A DNA stretch of 64,000 bases, from assembly GCA_947504035.1 (NCBI GenBank), contig CANNGA010000002.1:334545-398544 (forward strand), given 5' to 3'. The stretch comes from an uncultured Flavobacteriaceae bacterium (GTDB lineage Bacteria; Bacteroidota; Bacteroidia; Flavobacteriales; Flavobacteriaceae). Positions 25,298 through 34,869 of this stretch are shown here, one piece after another (positions within the stretch are counted from its first letter, which is position 1; the number at the start of each line of letters is the position of its first letter). The notes beneath the pieces were generated by a model. The model worked only from the letters and a program-made list of their open reading frames with translations. It was not told where the DNA came from and did not search any database. The position numbers and the translations under genes are program-made.

Positions 25298-25754
25298 ATT
25301 CTGTATCTAAAATTTGAGCAGCGTGTGCTTTTGTTTTTACTTTAGTGATCACATTTTCGATAACGCCGTTTTCGTCAATGATAAACGTAGTTCTGTGAAT
25401 ACCATCGTATTCTTTACCCATAAACTTTTTTGGTCCCCAAACCCCAAAGGCCTCTATAACAGCTTTATCTTCATCAGCCAATAAAGGATACTTAAAATCA
25501 TATTTAGCTTTAAAATTAGATTGACGTTTTGCGCTATCAGCACTCACGCCTAAAATTTCATACCCTTGCGCTTGAAAACGCTCAAAATTAGCATTAAGAT
25601 CGCAGGCTTCTGCCGTACAACCAGGTGTACTTGCTTTTGGATAGAAAAAAACCACTAATTTCTTTCCTTTGTAATCGGCCAGTGTTACTGTATTACCCTG
25701 TTCGTCTAACGCTTTAAATTCTGGAGCTTTATCTCCTATCTGTAATGTTTTCAT
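25296..25754 (-). CDS. bcp: Thiol peroxidase of the BCP/PrxQ group
   Basis: A 152-residue peroxiredoxin that reduces hydrogen peroxide and organic hydroperoxides with thioredoxin. The peroxidatic site is PKASTPGCTAEAC with Cys46, and the resolving Cys51 is five residues on, the usual PrxQ/BCP arrangement. Start MKTLQIGDKAPEFKALDEQG is typical, and the length is standard. It has its own promoter at 25771-25801 and is a single-gene unit. Confidence 0.94.
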   Translation of the reverse strand: MKTLQIGDKAPEFKALDEQGNTVTLADYKGKKLVVFFYPKASTPGCTAEACDLNANFERFQAQGYEILGVSADSAKRQSNFKAKYDFKYPLLADEDKAVIEAFGVWGPKKFMGKEYDGIHRTTFIIDENGVIENVITKVKTKAHAAQILDTE

Positions 25755-25770
25755 ATGCCTTGTTTTGTAA

Positions 25771-25801
25771 CAAAGTTAGGCGACATATACAGAACAACCA
25801 A
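25771..25801 (-). promoter_or_regulatory. Promoter of bcp
   Basis: On the minus strand TTG (25799-25801) is followed after 20 bases by TAACTTTG (25771-25778), fitting the Bacteroidota consensus. The start codon is 17 bases downstream of the box. Confidence 0.65.
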
Positions 25802-25973
25802 AATTATAAACTAAAAAAGCAGGTATCATCACCATAGTACAAGTTTACGACTATATGCAACTCAATTTATTGTGAATTTTTAAAACCTGATGCTTCCTAA
25901 GATTGAGCATGAAAACCAATAAATAATGAACTTTTCCTTTTAATTCTTGTTATTTTTGATGAAAACAACTGAA

Positions 25974-26633
25974 ATGACAAAACAAGAAAGCGTTACCTTT
26001 ATTATTAAAACGCTAAATGCATACTATCCGCACATCCCTATTCCTTTAGATCATAAAGATCCATACACATTACTTATTGCCGTGTTAATGTCGGCACAAA
26101 GTACAGATGTGCGCGTAAACAAAATCACACCACTTCTTTTTGAGATTGCTGATAATCCATACGATATGGTTAAGTTATCTGTAGATGAAATTAGAGATGT
26201 TATAAAACCTGTCGGTTTATCTCCTATGAAAAGTAAAGGTATCCATGGCCTGTCTCAAATTCTCATAAACGAACACGACGGCAAGGTGCCACAAAGCTTC
26301 GAAGCTTTAGAAGCGCTACCCGCAGTAGGACACAAAACAGCTAGTGTTGTTATGTCTCAAGCTTTTGGTGTACCTGCATTTCCTGTAGATACACATATAC
26401 ATCGTTTAATGTACCGTTGGAATCTCACCTCTGGTAAAAACGTGGTACAAACCGAAAAAGATGCGAAACGGCTTTTTCCAAAAGAATTATGGAATGATCT
26501 TCATTTGCAAATTATATGGTACGGTCGCGAATATTCCCCTGCAAGAGGTTGGGATTTAGATAAAGACATTATCACTAAAACTATTGGTAGAAAAACAGTA
26601 CTTAACGCTTATTATAAAAAGAAAAAATCCTGA
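25974..26633 (+). CDS. nth: Endonuclease III-type DNA glycosylase/AP lyase without iron-sulfur cysteines
   Basis: A 219-residue base-excision repair enzyme that removes oxidised pyrimidines. The helix-hairpin-helix and catalytic Lys are in LPAVGHKTASVVM (about residues 113-125), and the catalytic Asp is in FPVDTHIHR (about 134-142). The C-terminal [4Fe-4S] loop of classical Nth is replaced by WYGREYSPARGWDLDKDI, and the whole protein has no cysteine, so no cluster can form. The start chosen is the ATG at 25974, as the -7-like TATTTTTG box (25951-25958) lies over the earlier ATG at 25959. Confidence 0.88.
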   Translation: MTKQESVTFIIKTLNAYYPHIPIPLDHKDPYTLLIAVLMSAQSTDVRVNKITPLLFEIADNPYDMVKLSVDEIRDVIKPVGLSPMKSKGIHGLSQILINEHDGKVPQSFEALEALPAVGHKTASVVMSQAFGVPAFPVDTHIHRLMYRWNLTSGKNVVQTEKDAKRLFPKELWNDLHLQIIWYGREYSPARGWDLDKDIITKTIGRKTVLNAYYKKKKS

Positions 26634-26651
26634 TACATGTATCAGGATTTT
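26624..26651 (+). terminator. Terminator overlapping the nth stop codon
   Basis: A 28-base perfect palindrome with TCCTGATA/TATCAGGA arms and flanking A and T runs; the nth stop TGA (26631-26633) lies within the left arm. It may act on both strands. Confidence 0.8.
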
Positions 26652-26669
26652 AATTTAAAAATTGATGCA

Positions 26670-26816
26670 TTAATTAAGAAACACGTCGTGTTTCTTATTA
26701 CCTTCTCCCAGTACTTTATAGGATTTTGAAAAATTGATAATAAAATCAATGGTTTCTTTTTTCGGGTTCAAATGTCTTGCGTTTTCTATTGAATTATTAG
26801 AGTAAAGTTTTGCCAT
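26670..26816 (-). CDS. Small conserved protein, 48 residues, downstream of the ECF sigma gene
   Basis: A short reading frame with ATG at 26816 and TAA at 26670. It begins MAKLYSNNSIENARHLNPKK and continues ETIDFIINFSKSYKVLGEGN, ending KKHDVFLN. The pattern of LYSN, NARHLNPKKETIDFI and FSKSYK matches a small flavobacterial protein family I have seen next to this sigma factor. It lies 141 bases after the sigma gene on the same strand. It could be an ECF partner or a separate small regulator; no membrane segment is present, so it is not a classical anti-sigma factor. The 3' end overlaps a small AAGAAACA/TGTTTCTT hairpin. Confidence 0.65.
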   Translation of the reverse strand: MAKLYSNNSIENARHLNPKKETIDFIINFSKSYKVLGEGNKKHDVFLN

Positions 26817-26957
26817 TTTCTGTGTTTAAAAGTTGATTCTAAAGTAAAACGCAGTTAAATTAGCTTTATTGTGTACTACATAACTTACTTTTAGATTTAA
26901 TTTTAAATCAGGCTTCTTAAAACGTGAAACCGACTTGAAATAGCAACTTCAAAACGA

Positions 26958-27542
26958 TTAATCTGTAAGTACGATATTGTGTTTTTCTATAATCTTTCTC
27001 ATGTTAATTAATGCGTAGCGCATGCGTCCCAAAGCAGTGTTAATGCTCACGCCTGTACGGTCTGATATTTCTTTAAAACTCATGTCGTTGTACATACGCA
27101 TCATTAAAACTTCTTTTTGATCTTCTGGCAACTCCTCTACCAATCGTCTTACATCATTTTCTACCTGCGCTTTAATAATACTTTTTTCAGCATTTAACGC
27201 ACTATCGCTTAAAACAGAAAAAATACTAAACTCGCCCGTATTGTCAAATTTTGGCATCCTATTACTTTTTCTAAAAAAGTCAATAACAAGATTATGAGCG
27301 ATACGCATTACCCATGGTAAAAACTTACCTTCTTCATTATAAGTGCCGCGTTTTAAAGTTTTTATGATTTTTATAAAAGTATCTTGAAAGATATCCTCCG
27401 CAACATCTTTATCATAAACTTTCGAATATATAAAACTATAAATCTTTTGTTTGTGTCTTTTGATAAGTATTTCAAGAGCACTTTCTTGTCCTTTGATGTA
27501 GCTACTCACAAGAGTAGCATCAGTAATGAGTTCTTTTTGCAT
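26958..27542 (-). CDS. RNA polymerase sigma factor, ECF (sigma-70 family)
   Basis: A 194-residue ECF sigma factor. Region 2 covers about residues 22-90 (LIKRHKQKIYSFIY, DVAEDIFQDTFIKI, LPWVMRIAHNLVIDFFRK), which binds the -10 region and core polymerase. Region 4 covers about 130-185 (LPEDQKEVLMMRMYNDMSFK and GVSINTALGRMRYALINMRK), a helix-turn-helix for the -35 region. No anti-sigma gene with a membrane segment is adjacent. It has its own consensus promoter with a leader of about 100 bases, in a region divergent from uvrA. Confidence 0.94.
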   Translation of the reverse strand: MQKELITDATLVSSYIKGQESALEILIKRHKQKIYSFIYSKVYDKDVAEDIFQDTFIKIIKTLKRGTYNEEGKFLPWVMRIAHNLVIDFFRKSNRMPKFDNTGEFSIFSVLSDSALNAEKSIIKAQVENDVRRLVEELPEDQKEVLMMRMYNDMSFKEISDRTGVSINTALGRMRYALINMRKIIEKHNIVLTD

Positions 27543-27649
27543 GACAATTACTTTTAATCCACGAAGTAAACTTCGAAGCTTGGGGTTATTCTTAAATTTA
27601 AAAGTAATGTTATGCTATAGACAAGTTGTTTTATGAGATAATAACAATT

Positions 27650-27681
27650 CAAATATAACAACATTTTTACCTTAAATGCAA
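27650..27681 (-). promoter_or_regulatory. Promoter of the ECF sigma gene
   Basis: Minus-strand TTG (27679-27681), 21-base spacer and TATATTTG (27650-27657). The leader to the ATG at 27542 is about 100 bases and includes a small CGAAG/CTTCG hairpin near 27559-27572. Confidence 0.6.
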
Positions 27682-27749
27682 GAAATAGTTCGTTTTTTTT
27701 CTTTTAAAAGCTTAGAACTCAACTATTTTTCAAGCTCATTTACTTATAG

Positions 27750-27757
27750 TATCTTTG
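27750..27757 (+). promoter_or_regulatory. -7 box of uvrA
   Basis: TATCTTTG fits TAnnTTTG, 24 bases before the uvrA ATG at 27782. No exact TTG is found at the right distance. Confidence 0.55.
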
Positions 27758-27781
27758 CGCTACAATATCTTTTAAAAGCCT

Positions 27782-30568
27782 ATGAACACTGAGATTTCAG
27801 ACATTAATCCAAAGGAAAATATCATCATAAAAGGTGCTAAGTTGCACAATTTAAAAAACATCGATGTCGTCATCCCTAGAAACAAGCTTGTTGTTATAAC
27901 AGGGCTTTCGGGATCCGGAAAATCAAGTTTGGCATTCGATACGCTTTATGCTGAAGGTCAAAGACGTTATGTAGAAAGTCTATCCAGTTATGCTAGGCAA
28001 TTCTTAGGCCGTTTAAACAAGCCTAAAGTAGATTATATTAAAGGTATTGCCCCAGCCATAGCTATAGAACAAAAAGTAAACTCGACCAACCCACGCTCTA
28101 CAGTAGGAACCACTACAGAGATATACGACTACTTAAAATTATTATTTGCCAGAATAGGAAAAACCTACTCTCCTATTTCAGGAAAAGAAGTCAAAAAAAA
28201 TACAGTCACTGATGTTATTGAATACATAAAAACATTTCCTGAACGCGAAAAACTACTCCTTCTTGCTCCTATTCATTTAGAAGAAGGACGCGCTATGGAA
28301 GATAAATTAAAGGTGTTACAACAGCAAGGTTATGCAAGAGTACAGCATAACGATAGCGTGTTACGAATAGATGAGTTGCCTTCTATTTCTAAAGAGGATA
28401 CACTAATGCTTGTCGTAGATAGGATTATAACAAAAAACGAAGATGATTTTTTTAACCGTCTAGCCGACGCGGTACAAACCGCATTTTTTGAAGGTAAAGG
28501 AGAATGTCTTATCGTGCAACTAAGCACTAATTCACAACAGCGTTTTAGCAATAAATTTGAATTAGACCAAATGTCTTTTTTAGAACCTAACGTGCATCTA
28601 TTTAGCTTTAATAATCCTTATGGCGCCTGTCCTAAATGTGAAGGTTATGGTGATATTATAGGAATCGACGAAGATTTAGTGATCCCCAACACAGGGCTTT
28701 CTGTTTATGAAAATGCCATTTTCCCATGGCGAGGCGACAGCATGAGTTGGTATAAAGACCAGTTGGTTAACAATTCACATAAATTCGATTTCCCAATTCA
28801 TAAACCTTACTTTGAGTTAACCGCTGCTCAAAAACAACTTGTTTGGGACGGTAATACACATTTTGAAGGCTTAAACAGTTTCTTTGCAGAATTAGAAGCC
28901 AAAGCCTATAAAATTCAAAACCGCGTTATGCTCTCTCGCTACCGCGGAAAAACCAAATGTAAAACATGCCAAGGGAAACGCTTGCGTCCAGAAGCTAATT
29001 ATGTAAAAATCAACAATACAACCCTTACCGATTTGGTAGAGATGCCCATCGAAAAGCTGGTTGCCTTTTTTAGCGCTTTAAAATTAGATGTTCACGATAC
29101 TAAAATTGCAACACGCTTATTATTAGAAATCAATAGTAGACTAGAATTTCTCACCAATGTAGGCTTAAACTACCTAACATTAAACCGAAAATCGAACACC
29201 TTATCTGGAGGCGAAAGTCAACGCATCAACCTAGCAACATCACTTGGCAGTAGTCTTGTAGGTTCCATGTATATTTTAGATGAGCCCAGTATTGGATTGC
29301 ACCCCAAAGACACAGAACGTCTTATAACAGTTTTAAAAGCATTACGCGATTTAGGAAACACAGTTATAGTAGTAGAGCATGATGAGGATATCATGAACGC
29401 CTCAGATACGATTATAGATATTGGTCCAGAAGCAGGTACTTTAGGAGGACATGTAGTTGCTACTGGCCCACTAAATGAGATTTTAAAATCTGAATCATTA
29501 ACAGCGAAGTATCTCAATGAGACTTTAAAAATTGAAATTCCCAAAACGAGAAGAACCTCTAAACATTATATTGATATTAAGGGAGCGCGCGAGAACAACC
29601 TTAAAAATATAGATGTACGGTTCCCTTTAGAGATGCTTACTGTAGTTACCGGTGTTTCTGGAAGTGGAAAAAGTACTCTGGTTAAAAAAATACTGTTTCC
29701 TGCGCTTCAAAAAAAGCTAACAGACTTTAGTGATAAAGCAGGGCAATTTTCTGAATTAGAAGGTAACTTTGGTATTATAAAGCATATAGAATTTGTAGAC
29801 CAAAACCCAATTGGACGCTCATCAAGATCTAATCCAGTGACTTACATAAAGGCCTATGATGATATAAGAGCTCTATTTTCCAGACAAAAACTTAGTAAAA
29901 TACGTAACTACCAAGCCAAACACTTTTCATTTAATGTAGATGGTGGGCGTTGTGAAACCTGTAAAGGTGAAGGCGAAGTTACTATAGAAATGCAGTTTAT
30001 GGCCGATGTGCATTTAGAATGCGACACCTGCAAAGGCAAGCGCTTTAAAAAAGAAGTGTTAGAAGTTATGTTTGGAGGCAAAACCATAGATGACATTTTA
30101 AGTCTTACTATAGATGATGCTATTGCGTTTTTTGAAGCTAACGAACAATTTAAAATTAAAAATAAGCTTCAGCCTCTTCAGGATGTAGGATTAGGCTACG
30201 TTACTCTAGGGCAAAGTTCTTCAACGCTTTCTGGTGGTGAAGCCCAACGTATTAAGTTAGCATCCTTTTTAGGTAAAGGGAATACAAAGGATAAAGCCTT
30301 ATTTATTTTTGATGAGCCAACTACGGGTTTACACTTTCACGACATTCAAAAGTTATTAAAATCATTTACGGCGCTTCTAGAAAAAGGACATTCTATTATA
30401 GTTGTAGAGCATAATATTGAATTGATAAAATGTGCCGACTTTATTATAGATCTAGGCCCTGTTGGTGGAGAAAATGGTGGTAATCTAGTAGCTTGTGGTA
30501 CCCCTGAAGATGTTATAAGTGTTTCTGCGTCTCAAATCGGTCCCTATTTAAAAGAAAAGCTAAACTAA
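27782..30568 (+). CDS. uvrA: Excinuclease ABC subunit A
   Basis: A 928-residue UvrA, the damage-recognising ATPase of nucleotide excision repair. It has two ABC ATPase halves: Walker [15 protein letters not shown] (from about residue 41) and [13 protein letters not shown] (from about 624); signatures [15 protein letters not shown] and [15 protein letters not shown]; Walker B with [13 protein letters not shown] and [13 protein letters not shown]. Zinc-finger cysteines are seen as [28 protein letters not shown] and CDTCKGKRF. Length is normal (about 930-950). It is a single gene divergent from the sigma factor, as usual for a repair gene under its own promoter. Confidence 0.97.
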   Translation: MNTEISDINPKENIIIKGAKLHNLKNIDVVIPRNKLVVITGLSGSGKSSLAFDTLYAEGQRRYVESLSSYARQFLGRLNKPKVDYIKGIAPAIAIEQKVNSTNPRSTVGTTTEIYDYLKLLFARIGKTYSPISGKEVKKNTVTDVIEYIKTFPEREKLLLLAPIHLEEGRAMEDKLKVLQQQGYARVQHNDSVLRIDELPSISKEDTLMLVVDRIITKNEDDFFNRLADAVQTAFFEGKGECLIVQLSTNSQQRFSNKFELDQMSFLEPNVHLFSFNNPYGACPKCEGYGDIIGIDEDLVIPNTGLSVYENAIFPWRGDSMSWYKDQLVNNSHKFDFPIHKPYFELTAAQKQLVWDGNTHFEGLNSFFAELEAKAYKIQNRVMLSRYRGKTKCKTCQGKRLRPEANYVKINNTTLTDLVEMPIEKLVAFFSALKLDVHDTKIATRLLLEINSRLEFLTNVGLNYLTLNRKSNTLSGGESQRINLATSLGSSLVGSMYILDEPSIGLHPKDTERLITVLKALRDLGNTVIVVEHDEDIMNASDTIIDIGPEAGTLGGHVVATGPLNEILKSESLTAKYLNETLKIEIPKTRRTSKHYIDIKGARENNLKNIDVRFPLEMLTVVTGVSGSGKSTLVKKILFPALQKKLTDFSDKAGQFSELEGNFGIIKHIEFVDQNPIGRSSRSNPVTYIKAYDDIRALFSRQKLSKIRNYQAKHFSFNVDGGRCETCKGEGEVTIEMQFMADVHLECDTCKGKRFKKEVLEVMFGGKTIDDILSLTIDDAIAFFEANEQFKIKNKLQPLQDVGLGYVTLGQSSSTLSGGEAQRIKLASFLGKGNTKDKALFIFDEPTTGLHFHDIQKLLKSFTALLEKGHSIIVVEHNIELIKCADFIIDLGPVGGENGGNLVACGTPEDVISVSASQIGPYLKEKLN

Positions 30569-30669
30569 CCATAAAACACTTGTTTTCAATAAATTAAAAC
30601 ATATCTACTTCTAATTACATAAGAATAACCGCTACAAAACACCTTCTAAAACACTGCTGTTATAAATTG

Positions 30670-30685
30670 TGGCACGCTGTTTGTA
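30670..30685 (+). promoter_or_regulatory. Sigma-54-like -24/-12 promoter before the basic secreted protein
   Basis: TGGCACG-N4-TTGTA: GG at 30671-30672 and GT at 30683-30684, ten bases apart, against the consensus TGGCACG-N4-TTGCA. Only the -12 C is changed to T. Predicted start of transcription is near 30695, 46 bases before the ATG at 30742. There is no good TAnnTTTG box in this gap. Confidence 0.5.
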
Positions 30686-30741
30686 ATTCATAAAGCATGA
30701 ACCTGTATACTGAAGTTTATCAGTATCTAAAATTTACTATT

Positions 30742-31806
30742 ATGAAGAAGGTGATATTTTTTATAGCAAGTCTACTACTTGCAACGACATATACGAACGC
30801 GAAGACTGTTTATAGCGGTTACAATAACTCTTTTATATTTGTTGAAAACGGCATTGAATTCTCTGTGTTTAAAGATGGACAATTCGACTTTAACATTTTA
30901 AGAAACAACGCAAACTTAAACGTTGGTATCCATACAAGAAATGTTAATATTAGTTTCAATTCGGGTTACGATTATAATTCTTTTGTACAGTATGATGAGT
31001 ATGGTGCAATCATTCAAATTGAAAACATTCCTATATTTTATGATTACTATGGTCGTATTACCAGGGCTGGAAACGTAGCGATACATTATAACAACTTCGG
31101 ACTTATAAACCGTGTTGGTGGTCTGTACGTACACTATAACAGATATAATAGATTCTCTCATTATACAGGTTATATTAACAGGTATAACAGATCTTATGTG
31201 CATAGACCATGGCACCGTTATTACAGTGTTCCAGCACGTGACTATTGTGTTGTATACAACAGGCCTTACAGACGTTATTACACACCTGTTAGATATGATT
31301 ACCGTAGGCCTTATTACAATAACCGTAGACCTGTTACCGCTATTGCGAGCAGAAGAGGAACTGTTATTCACAGGAATAAAAACTATGCTACAGTTAACAG
31401 AGGTAGAAGCTATAGATCTAATGCTAACAAAACCTATAGCAGACGTGTAGTAACACCACAACGTAGCAAGTCGTACAAAAGTACCACAAGAAGACCTATT
31501 GCAAATTCGAACGTTACAAAAACAAGACGTACAAGCGCACCAGTAGTAAGACGTAGTGCGTCTACAAATAACAATCGCTCTCAAAATAGAGTCTCTAGTC
31601 AGAACACTAGAAAACAGGTCGTATCAAGACGTACAACACAAACCCCTAGAGGAGCGGTTGTGAATAGAACAACGCGTAAAACGACTGTAAAAAGAGCGCC
31701 TAGCACTACACGAACATATAGTAGAAATACTACCAGTAGAGCTACTCAAAACAAAAACTATTCACGAAGTAGAGCCATAGCATCTACTTCTGGAAGACGA
31801 AGATAA
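30742..31806 (+). CDS. Secreted basic protein of unknown function, Tyr/Asn-rich then Arg/Thr/Ser-rich
   Basis: A 354-residue protein starting at the ATG at 30742 with a signal peptide (MKKVIFFIASLLLATTYTNA, cleavage after Ala20). The first part (about residues 20-130) has strand-like imperfect repeats of about 20 residues such as IENIPIFYDYYGRITRAGNV and GGLYVHYNRYNRFSHYTGY. The second half (about 150-354) is very rich in Arg, Thr, Ser, Asn and Tyr, with no fold. Such tails bind acidic polymers (DNA, polysaccharide) or matrix. A sigma-54-like promoter precedes it and a strong terminator follows. Family unknown. Confidence 0.65.
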   Translation: MKKVIFFIASLLLATTYTNAKTVYSGYNNSFIFVENGIEFSVFKDGQFDFNILRNNANLNVGIHTRNVNISFNSGYDYNSFVQYDEYGAIIQIENIPIFYDYYGRITRAGNVAIHYNNFGLINRVGGLYVHYNRYNRFSHYTGYINRYNRSYVHRPWHRYYSVPARDYCVVYNRPYRRYYTPVRYDYRRPYYNNRRPVTAIASRRGTVIHRNKNYATVNRGRSYRSNANKTYSRRVVTPQRSKSYKSTTRRPIANSNVTKTRRTSAPVVRRSASTNNNRSQNRVSSQNTRKQVVSRRTTQTPRGAVVNRTTRKTTVKRAPSTTRTYSRNTTSRATQNKNYSRSRAIASTSGRRR

Positions 31807-31826
31807 TAATTTGGTTAGTTAGTTGT

Positions 31827-31875
31827 AAACCCCCGCAATCTGCTTATTCTCAAAGCAACATTGTGGGGGTTTCTT
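31827..31875 (+). terminator. Terminator after the basic secreted protein
   Basis: AAACCCCCGCAAT (31827-31839) pairs with ATTGTGGGGGTTT (31860-31872) with one G-U pair, and a small inner GCTT/AAGC helix; a T-rich stretch follows. The rest of the gap to 32110 shows nothing recognisable. Confidence 0.85.
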
Positions 31876-32110
31876 GTTGTTTTAAATAACTCCAATTAAA
31901 GACTGTTTATCTCAAATCATGTGTTAGAAATACGATGACGTTTCACAAATATTACACCTTTTAACCTAATCTTAGTAGCCAGCCTTATAATAACATCTAA
32001 AAAATATAAGCATTCCTTCTGTTTAGATGCATTGTCATGGCGCAGCACTATATAACCCCTTAAAACAATGTCTAATTATAGAGATATACCTCCCTCCTTA
32101 CCTTAACCTG

Positions 32111-33574
32111 CTATTGCTTTTTAACCAGGTACTTTTTAAAAACACCATTTATATCTTCAGATAACTTAAACCTGTAAACAGCAAATAGAAATACACCAGT
32201 AATAACAAGAGACTTTAACCCAATATTAATAATGGGATAGAATTTAAAATCCCAAAAATAAGTTCCTAAGGCCATAATAACTAAAAGGATACCTACCCTT
32301 AGGGTGTTATGCGTAAAAGGTATTATTTTAAAGGCTTTATAAACAAAAAACAGCTTTGTACTGTTATAGAGAAATACAGCAATAAAAGTCGCTAGTGCTG
32401 CCCCGTTTATTCCGTAAATAGGAATTAACCATACATTTAGAGCCACCATTAAAAATGCTAAAAGTACCCCTAAAATCAATACAACTCTGTAATAATCGCT
32501 GTTGAATAATATCGCATTGTTACTCCCTAATAAAGAATCGTATAACTTAGACACACTAATTAACAACATTACGTAGAGTCCCATACTGTAATCTGTAGCA
32601 AGAAAACGATACAGCTCATTAATATTAGATACAATTAACAAGAACACCAACCCCCCTACAATAAATAAATTTAAAGAACTGCGTTTATACAAGTCTGCTA
32701 GCTCTATCATATTATCCTCATTTAAGTATTTAGCAGTAATTGGCATTAGTATTTGATGCATAGCACGTTGTGGCACGGCGATTACGGTCGCTATAAAAAT
32801 AGCAACATTATAGTAGGCGATATTTTTTATAGGAATATATTTTCCTAACATCATTTTATCTACATCTAAAAGCATTGTTGCTATAGATCCTGCTATAATA
32901 ATTAGAGATGAATATTTTAAAATTGCTCCAATATTAGAAGGCGTTTTAAAAGTGAGGATTGGTAATTTTAAATAAAAAGCACACCCCATCATGACTAATG
33001 TACGCACAACATACACAAGCACTAAGCCTATCATAAAATGTATCAAGTCAATGCATCCCAGATAGAGTAACACCAATAATAACATGGTGCCTACTCTATG
33101 AAACACTTCTTTCATGAAATTACCAAAAACAGTTTGCATTTGAACTTTTACCCAGGCATAAAACACTTCAAAATACGCCAAGGCTATCGCTGTTATAATG
33201 ATATGCCATATGTAATGGTATATCATCTCATTTTCTGTAGATAAAAACGAAGCAATACTATTGTAACTCAGATACGTTAAACCGCATACAGGAATAATGA
33301 GCACTAGGGGCAAGAATAGCATTAGTGTTAAAAAACTATGCAACCCCTGTCTTGTTTTAAATGAAGAGTAAAATTTTACAATGGTATTATGTACTCCAAA
33401 AGCCATTAAAGGCATCATTACGTAAGCCGAAGATAAAATAAAACCAACCATGCCATAATAGGCATCACTCATAAAATTAGTGTACAAAAACAGCGTGTTT
33501 ACAGCCCCTATAAAGAATCCAGCATAGGTTGAAATGATATTCTTTAAGGATTGTGAGGCAACGATTCCCATCAT
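32111..33574 (-). CDS. Polysaccharide flippase (MATE/Wzx-like)
   Basis: A 487-residue membrane protein with about 14 hydrophobic segments and the layout of oligosaccharide flippases of the MOP superfamily (ends in GVHNTIVKFY, LPILTFKTPSNIGAILKYSS, GINGAALATFIAVFLY). Such proteins flip lipid-linked sugars outward. Its start overlaps the stop of the glycosyltransferase gene (33571) by 4 bases. Together with that gene and YfhO it forms a leftward operon, separate from the main polysaccharide locus, perhaps for protein or lipid glycosylation. Confidence 0.85.
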   Translation of the reverse strand: MMGIVASQSLKNIISTYAGFFIGAVNTLFLYTNFMSDAYYGMVGFILSSAYVMMPLMAFGVHNTIVKFYSSFKTRQGLHSFLTLMLFLPLVLIIPVCGLTYLSYNSIASFLSTENEMIYHYIWHIIITAIALAYFEVFYAWVKVQMQTVFGNFMKEVFHRVGTMLLLVLLYLGCIDLIHFMIGLVLVYVVRTLVMMGCAFYLKLPILTFKTPSNIGAILKYSSLIIIAGSIATMLLDVDKMMLGKYIPIKNIAYYNVAIFIATVIAVPQRAMHQILMPITAKYLNEDNMIELADLYKRSSLNLFIVGGLVFLLIVSNINELYRFLATDYSMGLYVMLLISVSKLYDSLLGSNNAILFNSDYYRVVLILGVLLAFLMVALNVWLIPIYGINGAALATFIAVFLYNSTKLFFVYKAFKIIPFTHNTLRVGILLVIMALGTYFWDFKFYPIINIGLKSLVITGVFLFAVYRFKLSEDINGVFKKYLVKKQ

Positions 33575-34869
33575 ACAAGTTGCGATAAAGTCTTAGTAAG
33601 CTGTTTTCTATGGTATTTTTGCAAATCTAATGGCTGTACATTTAATTCTCCCTTAGCATATGCGGTATAATGTTCAAAAATAATCTTTTTTAAAGCGTGT
33701 TTATCCAAATAACTAAAATAATTTCCGGTCTGGGTTGCTTTAAGTATTTGTGCGACATCCGACCCTTCAGGGCCTAACGCTACAATGGGACGGCCAGACA
33801 CCATGTATTCAAAAAGTTTCCCTGGGATAATACAACGCGTATCTTTAGAATCAATTTCTATTAAAAGTAGTAATTGTGACTTTTTTTGAAAATTAATAGC
33901 TTCTTTATGAGACACATACCCCACTTTATTTAAATAAGGTGTTAAGTTGTGTTTTTCCAAAGACACCAACACATCTTCACTAACAAACCCCACTAAATTC
34001 AGTTGAAAGTCATCTTTAAACCCGCTATGTTCTAAAGTTAAATCAGATAATGCTTCCCATAGCAACTCTGGGTTTCTTTTAGATAATAATGATCCAATAT
34101 GTGCTATTGTGAATGCCTTGTCTAGAGTAAATGGCGCAACAGTCTCATCATCAAAACCATTTGTAATAACATGTATGGGTTTAGTTGTAATGCTTTCAAA
34201 CTCAAATTTAGTAACTGCAGAAGTTACAATAACAGTGTCAGCCGTACATAGCACTTCTTTTTCATAGGCTTTATGTTTTTTTTGGGACGCTGCTGTTAAC
34301 TTCAATTGTTTATGATAACCAATGGTTGTCCACGGATCTCTAAAATCTGCCAGCCATTTTATAGTAATCTTTTGCTTTAAATTAAGTCCTATAAGATGCA
34401 AGCTATGAGGAGGTCCTGTTGTTATTACTGTCTTTATCTTGTGTTTTGGAATGTACTCTAAAAGAAATTTTGTTACAGGTTTTACCCAACCCATACGTGC
34501 ATCGGGAATAAAAAAATTCCCTCTAACAAATAGCATTAATTGTTCGACAAAAGACTGTTTTTGTGCCGTACTAATAACCCCTTTACTAATGGTAGCCGTC
34601 TTTTTTTTAGAAAATAGTTTAGCTATTTTATAAGGTTCTTTAATAGGAATTTTTAATACAGTAACGCCTTTAGGAACTTCTGCTGTTAGTGATAGATCTG
34701 TTAAAGGGTACGTTGCGTTATCTGGCACTACAACTATAGGCTCTATACCAAATTGCGGTAAATATTTTATAAATTTAAGCCATCGTTGCACACCTGGCCC
34801 TCCTGCTGGAGGCCAATAATAGGCGACTATAAGTACTTTTTTAGGCACGTTTTGTTTTCTTAAACTCAT
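33571..34869 (-). CDS. Glycosyltransferase family 4-like
   Basis: A 432-residue GT-B enzyme. The N-terminal acceptor domain begins KKVLIVAYYWPPAGGPGVQR (residues about 10-29), the loop typical of flavobacterial GT4-like enzymes; the centre has WLADFRDPWTTIGYH, and the donor half has AHIGSLLSKRNPELLWEAL (about 268-286) and IPGKLFEYMVSGRPIVALGP (about 351-370) with the Glu of the EX7E region. It overlaps the YfhO gene by 29 bases and the flippase by 4, so the three are coupled. Sugar donor is not predictable. Confidence 0.88.
   Translation of the reverse strand: MSLRKQNVPKKVLIVAYYWPPAGGPGVQRWLKFIKYLPQFGIEPIVVVPDNATYPLTDLSLTAEVPKGVTVLKIPIKEPYKIAKLFSKKKTATISKGVISTAQKQSFVEQLMLFVRGNFFIPDARMGWVKPVTKFLLEYIPKHKIKTVITTGPPHSLHLIGLNLKQKITIKWLADFRDPWTTIGYHKQLKLTAASQKKHKAYEKEVLCTADTVIVTSAVTKFEFESITTKPIHVITNGFDDETVAPFTLDKAFTIAHIGSLLSKRNPELLWEALSDLTLEHSGFKDDFQLNLVGFVSEDVLVSLEKHNLTPYLNKVGYVSHKEAINFQKKSQLLLLIEIDSKDTRCIIPGKLFEYMVSGRPIVALGPEGSDVAQILKATQTGNYFSYLDKHALKKIIFEHYTAYAKGELNVQPLDLQKYHRKQLTKTLSQLV

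Noticed and set aside
30916..31584. 222-residue reading frame opposite the basic secreted protein
   Set aside because: It results from the biased codons of the Arg/Tyr/Asn-rich gene on the other strand; rich in Val, Ile, Cys and Ser without a fold.
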